The notes below the pieces were generated by a model. The model had not been told where the DNA came from, did not search any database, and saw nothing but the letters and a program-made list of their open reading frames with translations. From Linanthus parryae (lineage: Eukaryota; Streptophyta; Magnoliopsida; Ericales; Polemoniaceae), in assembly GCA_023055425.1 (NCBI GenBank), contig JALGPY010000010.1, positions 52,303,665 to 52,367,664 of the forward strand: 64,000 bases of DNA, given 5' to 3'. The position numbers were made by a program, and so were the translations under genes. Of this stretch, positions 35,296-47,295 are shown one piece after another. The first letter of the stretch is position 1. Each line of letters begins with the position of its first letter.

Positions 35296-36540
35296 ATGGG
35301 TGAACAATTGACAAATGAACAGCTCAATCAGCGGATGGAGGAGCTGTCAAGGTTTTTGAATGATCGCAACACCCAGACACCGTACAACAAGTCAGGGCAA
35401 GCGATTGTGGAGAAATTCCAAGCGTCCACGTATGGACATAATCCGGAAATTGTAGTGCCAGACATACAGGCTGAACATTTTGATCTCAAGCCAGCTACGA
35501 TCCAGACAGTTACCAATCAGTTCTTGTTTTATGGGAACACGGAAGATGACCCCAATGATTTTATTGGGAAGTTCAACGCATACATCAAGACTGTTAAGTA
35601 TAAGAAAGTGACTATAGAGGCGTTGAAGCTTATTCTATTCCCCTATTGTCTGAAGGGTGCAGCTGAGAAGTGGCTTGAGTCGAGAGCTACTGATTCGATT
35701 ACAACTTGGGATCAGTGTGTAGATGAGTTTATGGAAAAATTTTACCCAGTTCAGCGGGTGATTCAGCTACAAGGTGGTATCCTTGGCTTTCAGCAGCAGG
35801 CCCATGAGACCGTGGTAGAGGCGTGGGACAGATTTATGCATATGATCAGGAAGTACCCAAATCATGATTTTGGGGACTACAAAATTTTGCAGGTCTTCTA
35901 CCATGGATTAGAACGCCATAACCAGGAGTTGGTTAACAGGGAAGCTGGAGGAAATTTCATGTATTCAGTTGACAGAGAGGGAGCCTATGCACTTATGAAA
36001 CAGCTGGCCAAGTAGGATACGCAGTTTTATGATTCTAGGAGACTATCGGCGTTGCCTGAATCGAAAGACAATGAGTGGAAGGATGGAATCAGCAAGATGG
36101 TGTCAGACTTGGCCAAGCATGTTTATAAGGACAAGAAGACAGTAGCAAGTGTTGAGGAGCCAGAATATGATGCAGCAATGGCACACATGGCAAACGAGGA
36201 TGTGAACTATGTGGGGGCACACAGACAGAGGCAAAACTGAAATCAAGGGAATTACAGACCAGGCACGAGAGACCATCCAGGCTTTAGGTATGGGGATTAG
36301 TCTGGAGCGACATATGCACCGGGGTTCCAGCATAGGCCACCAGTTTCGCGGGCTCCACCAGCAGCTGCTGTAGCACCAAATTCAGACATCTTTGAACTGA
36401 CGAAGGCATTGGCACAACTGAGTGACAACATGAATACTATGACCACCAATGTGAACAACATGTCCACGTAGGTTACGGCTGTATATGCGGATTTACAGGG
36501 TACGAAGACTTCTCTTCGTTCTCTTGAGGTACAGGTGGGT
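35296..36540 (+). pseudogene. Athila-like gag
   Basis: An intact 239-codon frame (35296-36015) holds the retrotransposon capsid domain: NQFLFYGNTEDDPNDFIGKF, LFPYCLKGAAEKWL, TTWDQCVDEFMEKFYP. The frame then meets stops at 36013, 36238, 36298 and 36469 but stays homologous (YVGAHRQRQ, PGFQHRPP, LEVQVGQIA). It would form the particle shell. Several stops mean it is not translated whole. Confidence 0.85.
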
Positions 36541-37878
36541 CAGATTGCTACTCAGCTCTTATCTAGAGCTACAGGTTCTTTGCCATCCAACACGGAAGAC
36601 AATCCTCGTCAAGTCAATGCGATCACTGCTCGAAGCGGGGTTGCATTGAAAGATCCTCCATATCCGACTCATGCTAGAGCGGATGCTTCTAACGCTAAAG
36701 AGCATGAGATTTTTGATGATCATACTAATTTCGTGATCCCCGAATCAAAGGGCGCGACGGATGAGGAGGCACTGAAAGACAAGGATGAGATACGTATTGA
36801 TACTACTGTTTCTAAGGCAGTTCCATATCCGTTGAGGATGAGAAAGAGGGATGACTCTAGAGATTTTCAGAGATTTCTTGACATATTCAAGAAAGTGGAG
36901 ATTAACATTCCTTTTGCAGAGGCTATCTCTAAAATTCCTACATATGCCAAGTTTCTCAAGGATATTCTTTCAGGAAAGAGGCGCATGATTGATTTTGCAC
37001 AGGTGAAATTGACGGCTGAGACTTATGAATGCGTCAGGAATGGATTGCCTAAGAAGAAGAAAGATCCAGGGAGCTTTGTGATACCGGTTACTCTTGGTGA
37101 TTCTCTTACTATGACTGCACTGTGTGATTTGGGGGCAAGCATCAATTTGATGCCCTTGTCAATATTCCGGAAACTAGGTGTGGGGGAGCCTCGTCCCACC
37201 CGAGTTACCTTGAAGATGGATGACAGGTCGATCCGTAGAGCATATGGGGTGATTGAAGACATCTTGGTCAAAGTTGGTACTCTCATCTTTCCTGCTGATT
37301 TTGTCATCCTAGACATAGAGGTTGGCGAAGCACCTCTCATTCTTGGTAGACCCTTCCTAGCTACAGGAGAGGCGATTATACATGTGAAGAGTGGAAAGCT
37401 ATCTATGCAGATCAATGATGAAAAAGTAGTCTTCGATGTGTTCAAGGCAATGAAAATGCCTTCATGCTACAATTATGAAGATTGCTTTAGCGTAGAGATT
37501 TTTTATGATGACATGGGAGATGAGGAAGCTGAATTGATGTGGAAGGAAATTGATGGCATGTATAAGGATGAAGATCAGAGTCCTCCCATGGATTTTTGTC
37601 ACATGAGCAGCTGGACCAAGCTGGACTTATATGAGCAAGGGGAGAAAAAGTTAGCTCTTGTTCCTTCACTCAAGTCACCACCCGTGCTTGAGTTGAAGCC
37701 ATTGCCTAGCCATCTCAGGTATGCTTTTCTTGGTGTTGATAACACGTTGCCCGTAATTGTTTCCTCTGTTTTATCTCAGGCACATGAGGAGCAGCTTTTG
37801 GATGTGCTAATGAAGCATAAGGCAGCAATTGGATGGACTATCGCAGATATTAAGGGGATCAGCCCCATGTATTGCTAG
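36541..37878 (+). pseudogene. Athila-like gag-pol linker and aspartic protease
   Basis: A 447-codon open stretch. RFLDIFKKVEINIPFAEAIS and IPTYAKFLKDILSGKRR are the conserved block before the protease of Athila/Tat elements. The protease follows: LCDLGASINLMPLSIF (active site Asp-Leu-Gly-Ala) and PLILGRPFLATG. It ends with LRYAFLGVDNTLPVIVSS and AIGWTIADIKGISP, which lead into RT; a stop at 37876 interrupts. Confidence 0.88.
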
Positions 37879-38856
37879 AACAAGATCCTGGTGGAAGAAG
37901 GAAAGAAGCCAATGATCCAAGCACAACTGAGATTGAATCCGCACATGAAAGAAGTGGTGAGAAAATAGGTCATGAAGTGGCTAAAGGCTGGTATTATTTT
38001 TCCGCTCTCAGACAGCACTTGGACTAGCCCAGTCCAGTGTGTGCCTAAGAAAGGAGGGATGAATGTGGTGGAGAAGGACAAGCACGAGCAGATTGCTCAA
38101 CGGACAGTTACTGGTTGGCGTGTGTGCATGGATTACAAGAAGCTGAATGAAGCCACACTAAAGGATCACATTCCGTTGCCGTTTATTGATCAGATTCTTG
38201 ATCGTTTGGCTCACCACGAGTACTACTGCTTCCTAGATGGTTATTCAGGTTACAATCAGATCGCCATAGCTCCAGAAGACCAAGAGAAGACCACTTTTAC
38301 ATTTCCCTATGGCACATTTGCGTTCCGCCGCATGCCATTTGGATTATGTAATGCACCGGCTACTTTCCAGTGGTGTATGATGGCTATCTTGTCGGACATG
38401 ATTGAGAAGCATTTAGAGGTCTTCATGGATGATTTCTCCCTATTTGGTGACAGTTTTGAGGATTGTCTACATCACCTAGACCGTGTCTTAGTTCGTTGTG
38501 AAGACACTAATCTTGTGCTGAATTGGGAGAAGTGCCACTTCATGGTCACAGAGGGGATAGTTCTTGGTCACAAAATTTCACGCAGAGGTTTGGAGGTTGA
38601 TCAAGCAAAGGTAGAGACGATCAAGCAGCTCCCTTATCTGACTTCATTGAAGGGGGTCAGAAGCTTCTTGGGACATGCAGGTTTCTATCGCAGGTTTATC
38701 AAGGACTTCTCATAGATCTGCAAGCCTATGTGTAAGTTGCTTGGGAAAGATGTCCCATTTGTGTTCGATGAAGCGTGCAAGAAGGCCTTCGACTTTTTGA
38801 AGGAACATCTCACCTCAGCTCCTATCATCACCACTCCGGATTGGAGTTTGCCATCC
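37879..38856 (+). pseudogene. Athila-like reverse transcriptase and start of RNase H
   Basis: RT motifs: PVQCVPKKGG, RVCMDYKKLNEATLKDHIPLP, FLDGYSGYNQIAIAPEDQEK, FGLCNAPATF and the catalytic FMDDFSLFG, all intact in 37972-38715. After one stop (38713) comes KKAFDFLKEHLTSAPIITTP DW of RNase H. The homology then ends abruptly near 38856. Stops at 37876, 37966 and 38713 also break the frame. Confidence 0.9.
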
Positions 38857-38954
38857 CACAATGCATCATCCAATTTCACAGCCCAATCCTTGCGTCTGAC
38901 ATTGACGGTTTGAGCTGAGGTGAGATGTTCCTTCAAAAAGTCGAAGGCCTTCTT
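38779..38954. repeat. Perfect 42-bp fold-back at the pol deletion joint
   Basis: 38779-38820 and 38913-38954 are exact reverse complements, with a 92-bp loop. The arm encodes the KKAFDFLKEHLTSA segment of RNase H. Read on the minus strand, the loop's second half encodes RRKDWAVKLDDALW, the integrase-end block of Athila elements. So an RNase-H/integrase deletion product has been joined back in inverted orientation. Strand switching during reverse transcription is the likely cause. Confidence 0.9.
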
Positions 38955-39966
38955 GATGTGCGTAGACTCGCATGGAAAGGCGCGCATCGGAGTCCGAACG
39001 TAAAAGCAAGGCGGAATTTGAGCGGGATGTGATCACGACGAGATTCCTGAGAAGATTGGGAAGTTTGTCACGGAAAATGGTCACAAGGAATTCAAGCTAA
39101 GGAGCCTCAAAGATTAAGAAAAGGAAGCGGATGAAAAAAAAATTGAACTGAAGTCAGACTTGTTCGCACGAACAAGAGGAGGCCAAAAAATCTCTGTTGA
39201 ATTCCACGAACAGAACTCTATGTTCTTGCGAGCACTGTTCGTGCGAACACTAATTTGCTTGCACGAACAGAAGGCCAAGCGGGTTTTCTCCGGGTTAGCA
39301 GGGGTAAAAGTGGAAGTTTGGGTGAAATCTATACCCCATCGGGCATGTTCATCTTCCTCATTCATTCACAACCCTTCCACAACCTTTACCCACTCTCTGC
39401 AAATCCGACGAAGACTCCGGCGATTCCTACGGTTCTTGGCGAATTCTTCGGTGGTCCTCAGAGAGTCTCACTCCGGCGGCCCCCTCTCTCTCTCTCACTC
39501 CGGCGACCCCAGCATAAACACCCCCACTCTACCCGACGGCTTCCTCACCAACATCACCCCCTCCTATTCTCCGGTGGTTGGGGTTGATTTTCAGTGGTTT
39601 ACACACGCCTCCAACACCACCTCTTGGGTGTTGAGGCCAATTGAAGAAGGAAGAGATGAAATTTGAAGAACAACCCGCCTAGGGTTTTCGGGGGAAAATT
39701 GAAATTGAAGAGGAAAGAGTTCAATTCAGCTCTCGGCGAAGAAGAAAGAATTGATGGGGACAACGAGAAGAAGCTAGGAGCATCATTCAATCGGAAAAAT
39801 CCAACGAAAAATTTCGGCGACCAATTCGGTCTCTCTTGCCGGAACTTTATGCAAATATCTTCGGTGCTCCTACTTCCTTCTCTTTATTTCCGTACGTGCT
39901 TTGCTTTAGTGTTGAATTGTACTGCTGAATTGCTTGTTGTTGAATTGGATTGCTTGTCATCAAATC
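38955..39966 (+). promoter_or_regulatory. Spacer before Athila-like ORF3 with palindrome cluster
   Basis: Non-coding. Palindromes TGTTCGCACGAACA (39161-39174) and TGTTCGTGCGAACA (39237-39250), plus variants at 39221-39234 and 39256-39269, repeat the LTR motif. A leader-like CT-rich stretch (39330-39560) follows, ending before the ORF3 ATG at 39967. This resembles a second promoter-like module; that is inference. Confidence 0.55.
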
Positions 39967-41351
39967 ATGTCGAAACGAAAAGCCGCCACATTTGACGACC
40001 CCGTCTTTCACCCCATTAGGAAAGTAGGGTCGTCCAACGTGGACGAGATGGTAGTCGAGGACCCCCCTATTGTACCCACCGAAGAGCCCGAGTATGTGGT
40101 GCCGGAATCTCCTCCACACCCCATACTCAACAAACCCATGCCCTTAGGCCTCGCTTGAGAAAGGGTAGGTCGGACAAACGGCTAAAGATAGCCAATGCTA
40201 ATGTGTCGCCGACCAAATATTGTACGTATCGGTTCGTGAGTTTACATGCTCACGTTGCGTCCTTTCGCGACTGGTACCTCAAGCTAAGAGGTGCGGCTGA
40301 GAAACCCTACCCCATAGATAAATTGAAACTCATGCCTACCGAACTCGTAGCTATTCATGAACGTGAGCGGTTACATAAGTGGTTTGTGTTGTGTGGACCG
40401 TCTAGTTCTCAAGTTGCGAGGGAGATTTACGTTAATCTCAGGTTTGGGGACGAGGGGGAGAGCAAGGACGATAGGGTGGTGTATTGTCGGGGAAATTGGG
40501 TGCGGATAACACCGGAGATAATTAGCAAGGCCCTCAAGTTTCGAGAGTTGGACCCCAATACCCCTTGTGCGTACCACGACATGATTAGGCGACCCGATGT
40601 AGTGCCTATGGTCAATGCCTTTTGTTTTCCGGGTGAGGGGGCGGATCCTTGGGATAAGTCGAAACCCGAGGGGACGGGGTGGACGGTGCTTAAGAAATGG
40701 CTACTCCCTCGTGCTAGGTGGGTTTGTGAGATGCTTGAGAATTGGGTCTTGGGCATCACACCTAACCCCCAATTCACATTCCGCCATTGTTGCATGTTCA
40801 TGTGTGTTTGGTTAGGGCAGCGGGTTGACATTCCTCGCATGATTTGGCTAAACATCATGGCACGCAAATCCGAGGAAAATAGGATGGCCCCGGGTCACAC
40901 TTGTTTGTTGACCAAATTGGCTATAGAGGCAGGGGTAGAGGTTACGGATTTGGATATCTTGCCACCGACCGAGCGCGAGTGGTCGAAGTATTTGAAACTC
41001 CCCAAGGGTGTCTAGGTCTAGGTCTAGGAAGGGCAAGGAAAAGGTAGGAGAGTCTTCGAGCGCCGAAATTCTTTTGCAGAGAATGCATAAGATGATGTTA
41101 GAGTCTAAGGCGGAGAATGAGAGGCGGTTTGCTCATGACCGAAGCAGCCAAAGAAGTTAGGAGATTCCGTGAAGACTCTAGGGAAGTGGGTAGCTCAGTT
41201 GGCTCATAAGAGCAATGTCGATCTAGACCCTAGCCCTGACAGCGAGCACTTGTGGTATGAGTCGAGTGATTTCGAGGAGGCCGGTTCGGCAGACGAGGAG
41301 CCTGGTTCGGCAGACGAGGAGTCTGAGGACCAGGGTTCCGAGTCCGAGTAG
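39967..41351 (+). pseudogene. Athila-like ORF3 (env-position ORF)
   Basis: Starts MSKRKAATFDDPVFHPIRKV; a one-base frameshift near 40137 moves the frame to 40155-41015, which has the globular part (YRFVSLHAHVASFRDWYLKL, WVRITPEIISKALKF, FTFRHCCMFMCVWLGQRVDI, APGHTCLLTKLAIEAGV). An acidic tail follows to 41351 (GSADEEPGSADEESEDQGSE) after further stops. The central domain matches the plant-retrotransposon type seen in ORF3 of other elements; there is no clear signal peptide or membrane anchor. Role unknown. Confidence 0.75.
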
Positions 41352-43652
41352 ATCCACCGCCCCTCACATTAGAGATGCTGAGTCCTCGGTTTTACTTCTA
41401 AATTCGTTGAGGACAACGACGTATTCTAGTGTGGGGGGAGTTTTAGTCTTGACTAGCCAGTCAGTGTCTGCATCACCTTGTCTGCATATAGTTTATTATG
41501 TCGTATCGTGTCTATTTATGTGGTCCGTGTCGTGTTTTATAATAGTATGTCGTATTGTGATGTGTTGTTCGTGTACATATGCGTTTATGTTTGTGGTTTA
41601 TATTGCACGTTTTCTTGTTTGAGTCTACCTACCCTATCGAGTCAGTCGTGTAGTTTCGTTCGTGTCGGCTTGCATGTACTGTACGAATCATATGAAAAAA
41701 TTGAAAAAATTGAAAAATCCAAAAAAAAAATTAAAAAGAGAAAATTTTGAGAAAAGGGCAATCGAAAGAGGCTAAAGTTTGATAAATCGCGAAGTGTGAG
41801 GATTTTAGGTGTAGAGCATGATTTGCGACCAAGAGTGACGACGTGAGTCCCCCTAGTAGGTATGGAGAGACTTTCTTTACGGGAGTGCATACCTATTTTT
41901 AACACTTACTTGATTTTCAAAGCCAAAGTGTGTGCCTATTTTCGTACAAGAGCTGAGCTAGGTGTGAGCTAAACAAGCCGAACATCCATGTGTACGTCTT
42001 AGGTAGTCGCCAACCCGCCTCATAGTGGCACACGAAACAGCTGTGCGAGGTCATGTATTAGAGCACTCACTGCTTTTAGAACTCACCTTGTAGGACCATT
42101 AGACGCCCCAATTTGAACCTTGGATTCTTTGCTAGCCTTTGGACCTAGGGTGACGATTCTTGGCCTTCATCACAAATTGCTTAGAATCACCATTTTAGTG
42201 CGTCGCGAGGGAGTTGTAGTTGAGGGGGTTCGATGAGGGAGTGATTTACGACATGACGTTGAGTTCTACATATCGCTTGCACTTCATTGATTATTTACGA
42301 GGGGATGCGAGGGTGAGTGAGTAGGCTTGCGCACTTCGGTGTGGCAGTGTTCCATGCCATTACATCATGGACACAGTTGTGGAGAGCCGTGAGTGCGTGA
42401 CATCTAATCGCACAAAATTGGGTTGGGTGAACTTAATTGGTGGATCGTGCTAGGTACCGGTTTCGATTACTTTGGTCTAGGAGAATCGGTTGGATTAGGC
42501 ACGAGTCATTCGTTATTGAGACTACTTGAGAGGGGACATGGTGACATTCGAGTGTGGGGGTGTCGACTTTTGACTCCGGACATTGAGTGTGAGCTTGCGA
42601 CGACTCCACTCCCACACATGTACTTCGTTGATTTTGCGGCTTGGATTTGATATGGATTTTGATTGTGTAAGGAAAAGATGATTCTTGTGTGATATTCATT
42701 CATCGATTTACGTGTTTCATTCTCCTAGCGTATTTTATTATTATTTGAAGACCACTCGGATATTATTGTTGCATTTTGTTGGTATTTTGAGAGAATTTAA
42801 AAAAAAACTGAAAATGAAAAAGAAAAAAAAGAGAGAGAAAAAGAAAAAGGAGAGATGAAATAAAGTGTTGAGTTGAATTTGAATTGGAACGAGTGGTGGA
42901 GCAACTTTGACGACGACGGTTCATGTTTCATGCACGAAGAAACGACGATGGCCATGGAGATCACTAGTGTACCGGGGTTTGAGGGAATTGAGGGCCGGAG
43001 GTGGTGAGCTCGAGTTTCGGTTCCTATCATTGTGGTGAGGGTGTGTGAGATGTGGGATTTGACTTGAGAATGTGACGCTTAGGACTTGATTTTGACAAAC
43101 TTATCCTTATGTCCCTAAGCCTCATCATTTGAAAACCGTTAGCGGATTAGGAGCTCGGACCTTGGATGTGGCTTTGCCTAGCGTAGTCTCTTATTTCGTG
43201 GCACACGCAAAGAGGTATCGTACTCTTGTACTTAGTAAAGTTAGGCTTTCTATACTAGCTAGGGGAGATTCTCGTTGTCGAAGTTAGTTTCAACTCATGC
43301 TTTGTTCCTAGAATTCTCATCACTTCATGATAATCGATTAAAGCCAATGGAGATTGCCCGATCTCAACCAAAAAGATGAAAAGTTTGTTTTATGTATATA
43401 TGTGTTTGTGTAGGATCGAGTCGTAGTTTGCATTTGCATCATCTTGTTGCATTGTCGAGTCGTGTGTCGTTATTGAGTCGGCTAGTTAAGATTTGTATGC
43501 AACGGTGTTTCTAGTAAGTATGCAATTCTTGACTCGTATCACATGTGGGGATGTTGTTTATTTGGTGGATGTCTTGGTTGGATTGTGGTCGGATTTTGAT
43601 TGGAATTTGATTGGATTGCTCGGGACGCGCAATAGGTTAGTGTGGGGGTGTT
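41352..43652 (+). other. 3' non-coding region of inner Athila-like element
   Basis: About 2.3 kb without a supportable gene, common in Athila elements. It has A-rich runs (41695-41740, 42800-42850), then the PPT GTGTGGGGGTG at 43641-43651. Predicted short ORFs here are low-complexity or random. Confidence 0.7.
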
Positions 43653-45167
43653 TGATAACTCCACATTAGGAGTTATATTGTTTACGATTCACTACCATTT
43701 TGCGAGCGTTTCGGTGCATTTATGTGAGAAATCGACCAAATCCGAGTTGTTTTGAGCAAACTTGAGTTATTGAGCTTTATTTCGTAATCCGGGCGTTTTT
43801 CGTATGATTTATGCATTGTTTATCGCATGTGATCTTCCGGTATGTTTTCGTGTTGTGTATTTCAGGAACCGGGAGCTTGGAGCGATGATTTTGGAGCGGA
43901 ATGTTTGAAAATGTGTTCGTGCGAACACCCTTCTGTTCGCATAAACAGAAGGACTTAGAATATTTTTTGGAGGCTAAAAAGGATGGAAAATCAACTGCTG
44001 GAAATTACAAACAGGTTTCCTGTTCCCACAAACAGAGGGTAAAGGTCTGTTCGCACGAACATTCGGGTGTTTGTGCGAATAGAGTGGCCAAACGCAATTT
44101 TTTGGGGGATTTTTTGGTGATTTCTTGAAAGTTTTAAAGACTCTACCCTTATTCTAACGTAAAGGGACGATCCTAAGGAGGTATTCACACACTTTTGGAG
44201 TCTAGAGAGCTGGAGAAGACGATCCAAAACGCTTGGAGCTTGGAGGATCATCAATAGTGAAGATTTTCGCGTTTGATCATTGTTTTTTCATCTTTTCTTC
44301 ATGAAATCTATTATTTTGATTATGTTGAACACTATTATGTCTAGATAAACATTTTAAGCTAGGTTATTGATGGAAAAATAGGGTTTGTTGGATGATTTTC
44401 CGGATTTGGACTTGATGCATGCTTTTGCTTAATTCTATGAACGTTCTATTTAGCCTAACTATTATCGTATTAATTATTAATGTTCTTGGCTTGATCACCC
44501 TTAGAACATTACTTGTTGATAGGGTTGCACGAAAGTGAACTTGTTGAGACGTGTTAAAGAATAGTTTAGGTGATCTTGTAGTTTCTTGAGACAGAGAGGA
44601 GATAGAAACTTGATTAATCGTGTGAGGGTAGTTTCGGTTGATATTGCTAGAACTTAGAGAATTCAGTGGACCGACAGGACCCGGTGAACGAGCCTAACAA
44701 CTCAACTAGATTGTATTGATAGACGGAGGTGGACCGAGAGGACCCGAAAGCTATTGATTGCACAAATTCACGTGAGATCGAGAGAAGACCGTGATGAGCA
44801 TTACCCGGTATAACTAGAACGTGAGTAGAGTGTTTCAAGCATAATCCGGAAATCGTTAACAACCCTAGGGACCATCAATTTCCTAGTTCTTCCTTATTAA
44901 TTGTATTCAATAACAAGTTATTTTCGTTTAAAAGTGAAAATTCCATAAAAATATTTAGTTAGTAGTCATTTAATTTTAGTCGCTTGTTTGTGGGTGACGA
45001 CTTTATAAAATCAAAACCCTTCTTACCGGTTACGTAGAGATCTCATAATTACTTTCTAGTCAACTAATAATCGTAAATTCCCTTGGGTTCGATACTCGGA
45101 GTCGTAAAATACTTCTAATACTACTTAACCGTATAGTTGCGTTTAAGCGCATAAAGAATTCGCGTCA
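43653..45167 (+). repeat. 3' LTR of inner Athila-like element
   Basis: 1,515 bp, TGATAACTCC...GCGTCA, nearly collinear with the 5' LTR. It has TGTTCGTGCGAACA at 43914-43927; several other palindromes are decayed (43934-43947 reads TGTTCGCATAAACA). The TSD ACCGT follows at 45168-45172. Confidence 0.92.
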
Positions 45168-45206
45168 ACCGTATACTTGCGCAGTACGCATAATATAGGC
45201 ACGTCA
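45168..45206 (+). repeat. Outer Athila-like LTR, right part
   Basis: Begins with the duplicated ACCGT, then ATACTTGCG continues the outer LTR sequence interrupted at 33467. The likely LTR end is CACGTCA at about 45206, matching GCGTCA of the inner family. The LTR is thus 1,473 bp plus about 34 bp. Confidence 0.6.
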
Positions 45207-45234
45207 CATGTAGCATTGTGAACCCAAGTTATCC

Positions 45235-45675
45235 TTATCCAACTAATGATGGCATTACTGAACATAGTATGGTTTTTCCAATGAAAGAAGTGAACGGTGA
45301 GTCAAGGTCCAATGAAGTTAAAATTATTGGATAACAAACCCTAGATGTGGACACTGGACATAGCAAACTAGTACAACATTCATCAAGATATTTCTCTGCC
45401 TGAGAATTTGATGATCTTAAGCTACTTCTGTACATGTCCATCTCGAAAAGCCGGTCTTCCCACTCATTCAATTTAACATCATAATCACTGACTTCACGTC
45501 TCCTTTTCTTCCTACTGCAACACAAAGCCTTCATTATCTCTTCCCCTTCTTCATCTTCTTCATGATGGTTTTTGCGTTTTTTGCTTTGTGGGTCTTCCTT
45601 CAAATCATCATCTGAGTGATGATTATCATGTCTTTCCCTTGTTGGGTCTTGTTCCTTGAAACCCACAATAACCAA
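45235..45675 (-). pseudogene. Unrecognised gene family, fragment 1 (N-terminal part)
   Basis: The translation has a basic/acidic lead (SKKRKNHHEEDEEGEEI), then IMKALCCSRKKRRREVSDYD, KLNEWEDRLFEMDMYRSSL and KYLDECCTS. That block is ~75% identical to the copy at 55197-55622. Homology stops after CCTS, where an intron appears to start, judged against fragment 2 and the intronless copy. I do not recognise the family; it has no named motif. A scrap of a C-terminal end lies just upstream at about 45740-45770. The fragment is probably not expressed. Confidence 0.6.
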
Positions 45676-46296
45676 AACTTACTACTACATGATCACCACT
45701 CATAAGATTAGTCACCCAACACAAACTACAAAAGAATCAGACTCTTTTCACTTAAGAGGACAATGCGGCTGGCTTCTGTGTAGGCATTGTCTTGAAGTAA
45801 CTCAAACTTGTACTATTCAATACTATTAAATTATTATCAGATTCATGCGATTGATCATTCTTAGCTCCCTCCAATGCCTCAAAATTTTGGTTGAATTCAT
45901 AATACATACACACGGTGATGTCTTGATCGCATTTGTGAGTCTACGTACGACTCAAATAACAAAGTTATATACTCACATTAAGCATGCTAAGTATGAATGG
46001 TATCATCATTAAGAGGGGATGAATATTTTATGCATGCAAAGAGTGGCAAGAGATCAAAAAACTCATGTGCTTATGCAAGTGGGTTGAATTCAGGTGAAAG
46101 TTAGGGTAAATTTGGTAGAATGATTTATAAAAGCAGGCTCTTATATCATTAATAGTAATTCACTTTTCCCTTGCCTTAACGAATTGATTGAATGAACTGT
46201 CTTCTTCTCTTAGGGATTAGACAACTCTTCCTTTGTTACTTTATTTCATACCATACTTGATAGATGGAATGAGCTTAGCTTGATCCGAGTTATTCG
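45676..46296. other. Flank between family fragment and copia element
   Basis: 45676-45770 resembles 53180-53310 (ACTTACTACTACATGAT, ACTCATAAGATTA, GAGGACAATGCGGC) and includes the 3' tail of another family copy. The rest is AT-rich with no gene. Confidence 0.5.
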
Positions 46297-47295
46297 TGTT
46301 GAGACAGACATAATCATTTAACAATTCATGGCCATAGAAACACAGGCAACAAAGCATGAAGAAAAAAACCGCACATATCAGAAACTGGAAAAAATGTAAT
46401 GTAAAAAAGGCATACCTCTTATCCAAGCTTGAATAGAAAAAAAAAATACAGCTGAGTCGTCAGGTCTTGCGAGATGGCCTGACTGTTCTTGAAGAGATTA
46501 TCGCCCCCACTTACACTGTGTTGGGATGCCGGTGATTATTCTTCCAGGATAAAACAGCTTCGATATTCTTTGTCACAACAGCACTGAAGATCAACAGCGA
46601 TCAGCACCTCAGTTCGCCATAAGAAAACCACGAGGAGAGAGGATTTTGGGAGAGAGAGAGAGAGAGAAAGAGAGAAATTTTTGAAGCAATTTTCTCAGAG
46701 ATCTCACCTTGCATCAGAACGTTTTAGTTTTTAACACAAGGTCAAAAACCGAAACTGATGCCATATTCTCCAATTAATTCCCAATTAATATCAAGGTTTG
46801 ACCGATTCAATTCAATTAAACAAATCACCCATTAATTAAAAAATTAAAATGGTGCGTAATTGAATCAAAACTGTAACCTCACGCCAGGTCGCCTCGCGTA
46901 CGTGAGACGCCGAGACATTTCACCCAAATCGCCCTTCGACCCGATCCGAGGCAAGGCAAGGCGGCGCGAGCGTGTGTGTGCGCGCGAGGAACACAAGCAC
47001 ATCATGGACCATCACACACTTTAGTAGTTGTACACTACTCTTGTGTGTGATACCATATAAAGCCACCAACCTCCTTCGTGAATAGCAAAGTGGGACACTT
47101 AACACTTTCTTGGTTTCAAGCTCTCTCAAGCCACGAAGTTTACTTCAATTTCTATATGGATTACACTAAGAAAATGACTTAGATCCATACTTGAAAATTT
47201 CAGACCCCGTTACAAGGAACAATTTCGAACTTGTTAAAACCTGAAATTAATATCACGAGCACACAAATAGTGCTAAAAAAAATTATTTTCTAACA
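46297..47295 (-). repeat. 3' LTR of the minus-strand copia element
   Basis: 999 bp; collinear with 51968-52955, including a GC-rich block (46915-46990) and TTTATATGG, a possible TATA box in element sense. Ends TGTT...AACA are short inverted repeats. Confidence 0.85.

Larger units (their letters stand above)
33468..45167 (+). mobile_element. Athila-like Ty3/gypsy retrotransposon with TSD, deleted in pol
   Basis: Two LTRs (33468-35066 and 43653-45167), a PBS at 35073-35090, gag-pol, ORF3 and a PPT (GTGTGGGGGTG, 43641-43651) are present. Flanking 5-bp repeats ACCGT at 33463-33467 and 45168-45172 form a TSD. Order gag-PR-RT with a third ORF downstream and the PBS TGGCACCGTTGCCGGGGA fit the Athila/Tat group. 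RNase H is cut short and integrase is missing except for an inverted scrap, so it is non-autonomous. It sits inside the LTR of a related element. Confidence 0.92.

Noticed and set aside
38685..38987. 100-codon minus-strand ORF with RNase H and integrase words
   Set aside because: It exists only because of the fold-back; it is a rearrangement scar, not a gene.
46241..46426. Small Cys/Phe-rich minus-strand ORF resembling a membrane peptide
   Set aside because: It spans the copia LTR border and is repeated only as LTR sequence.
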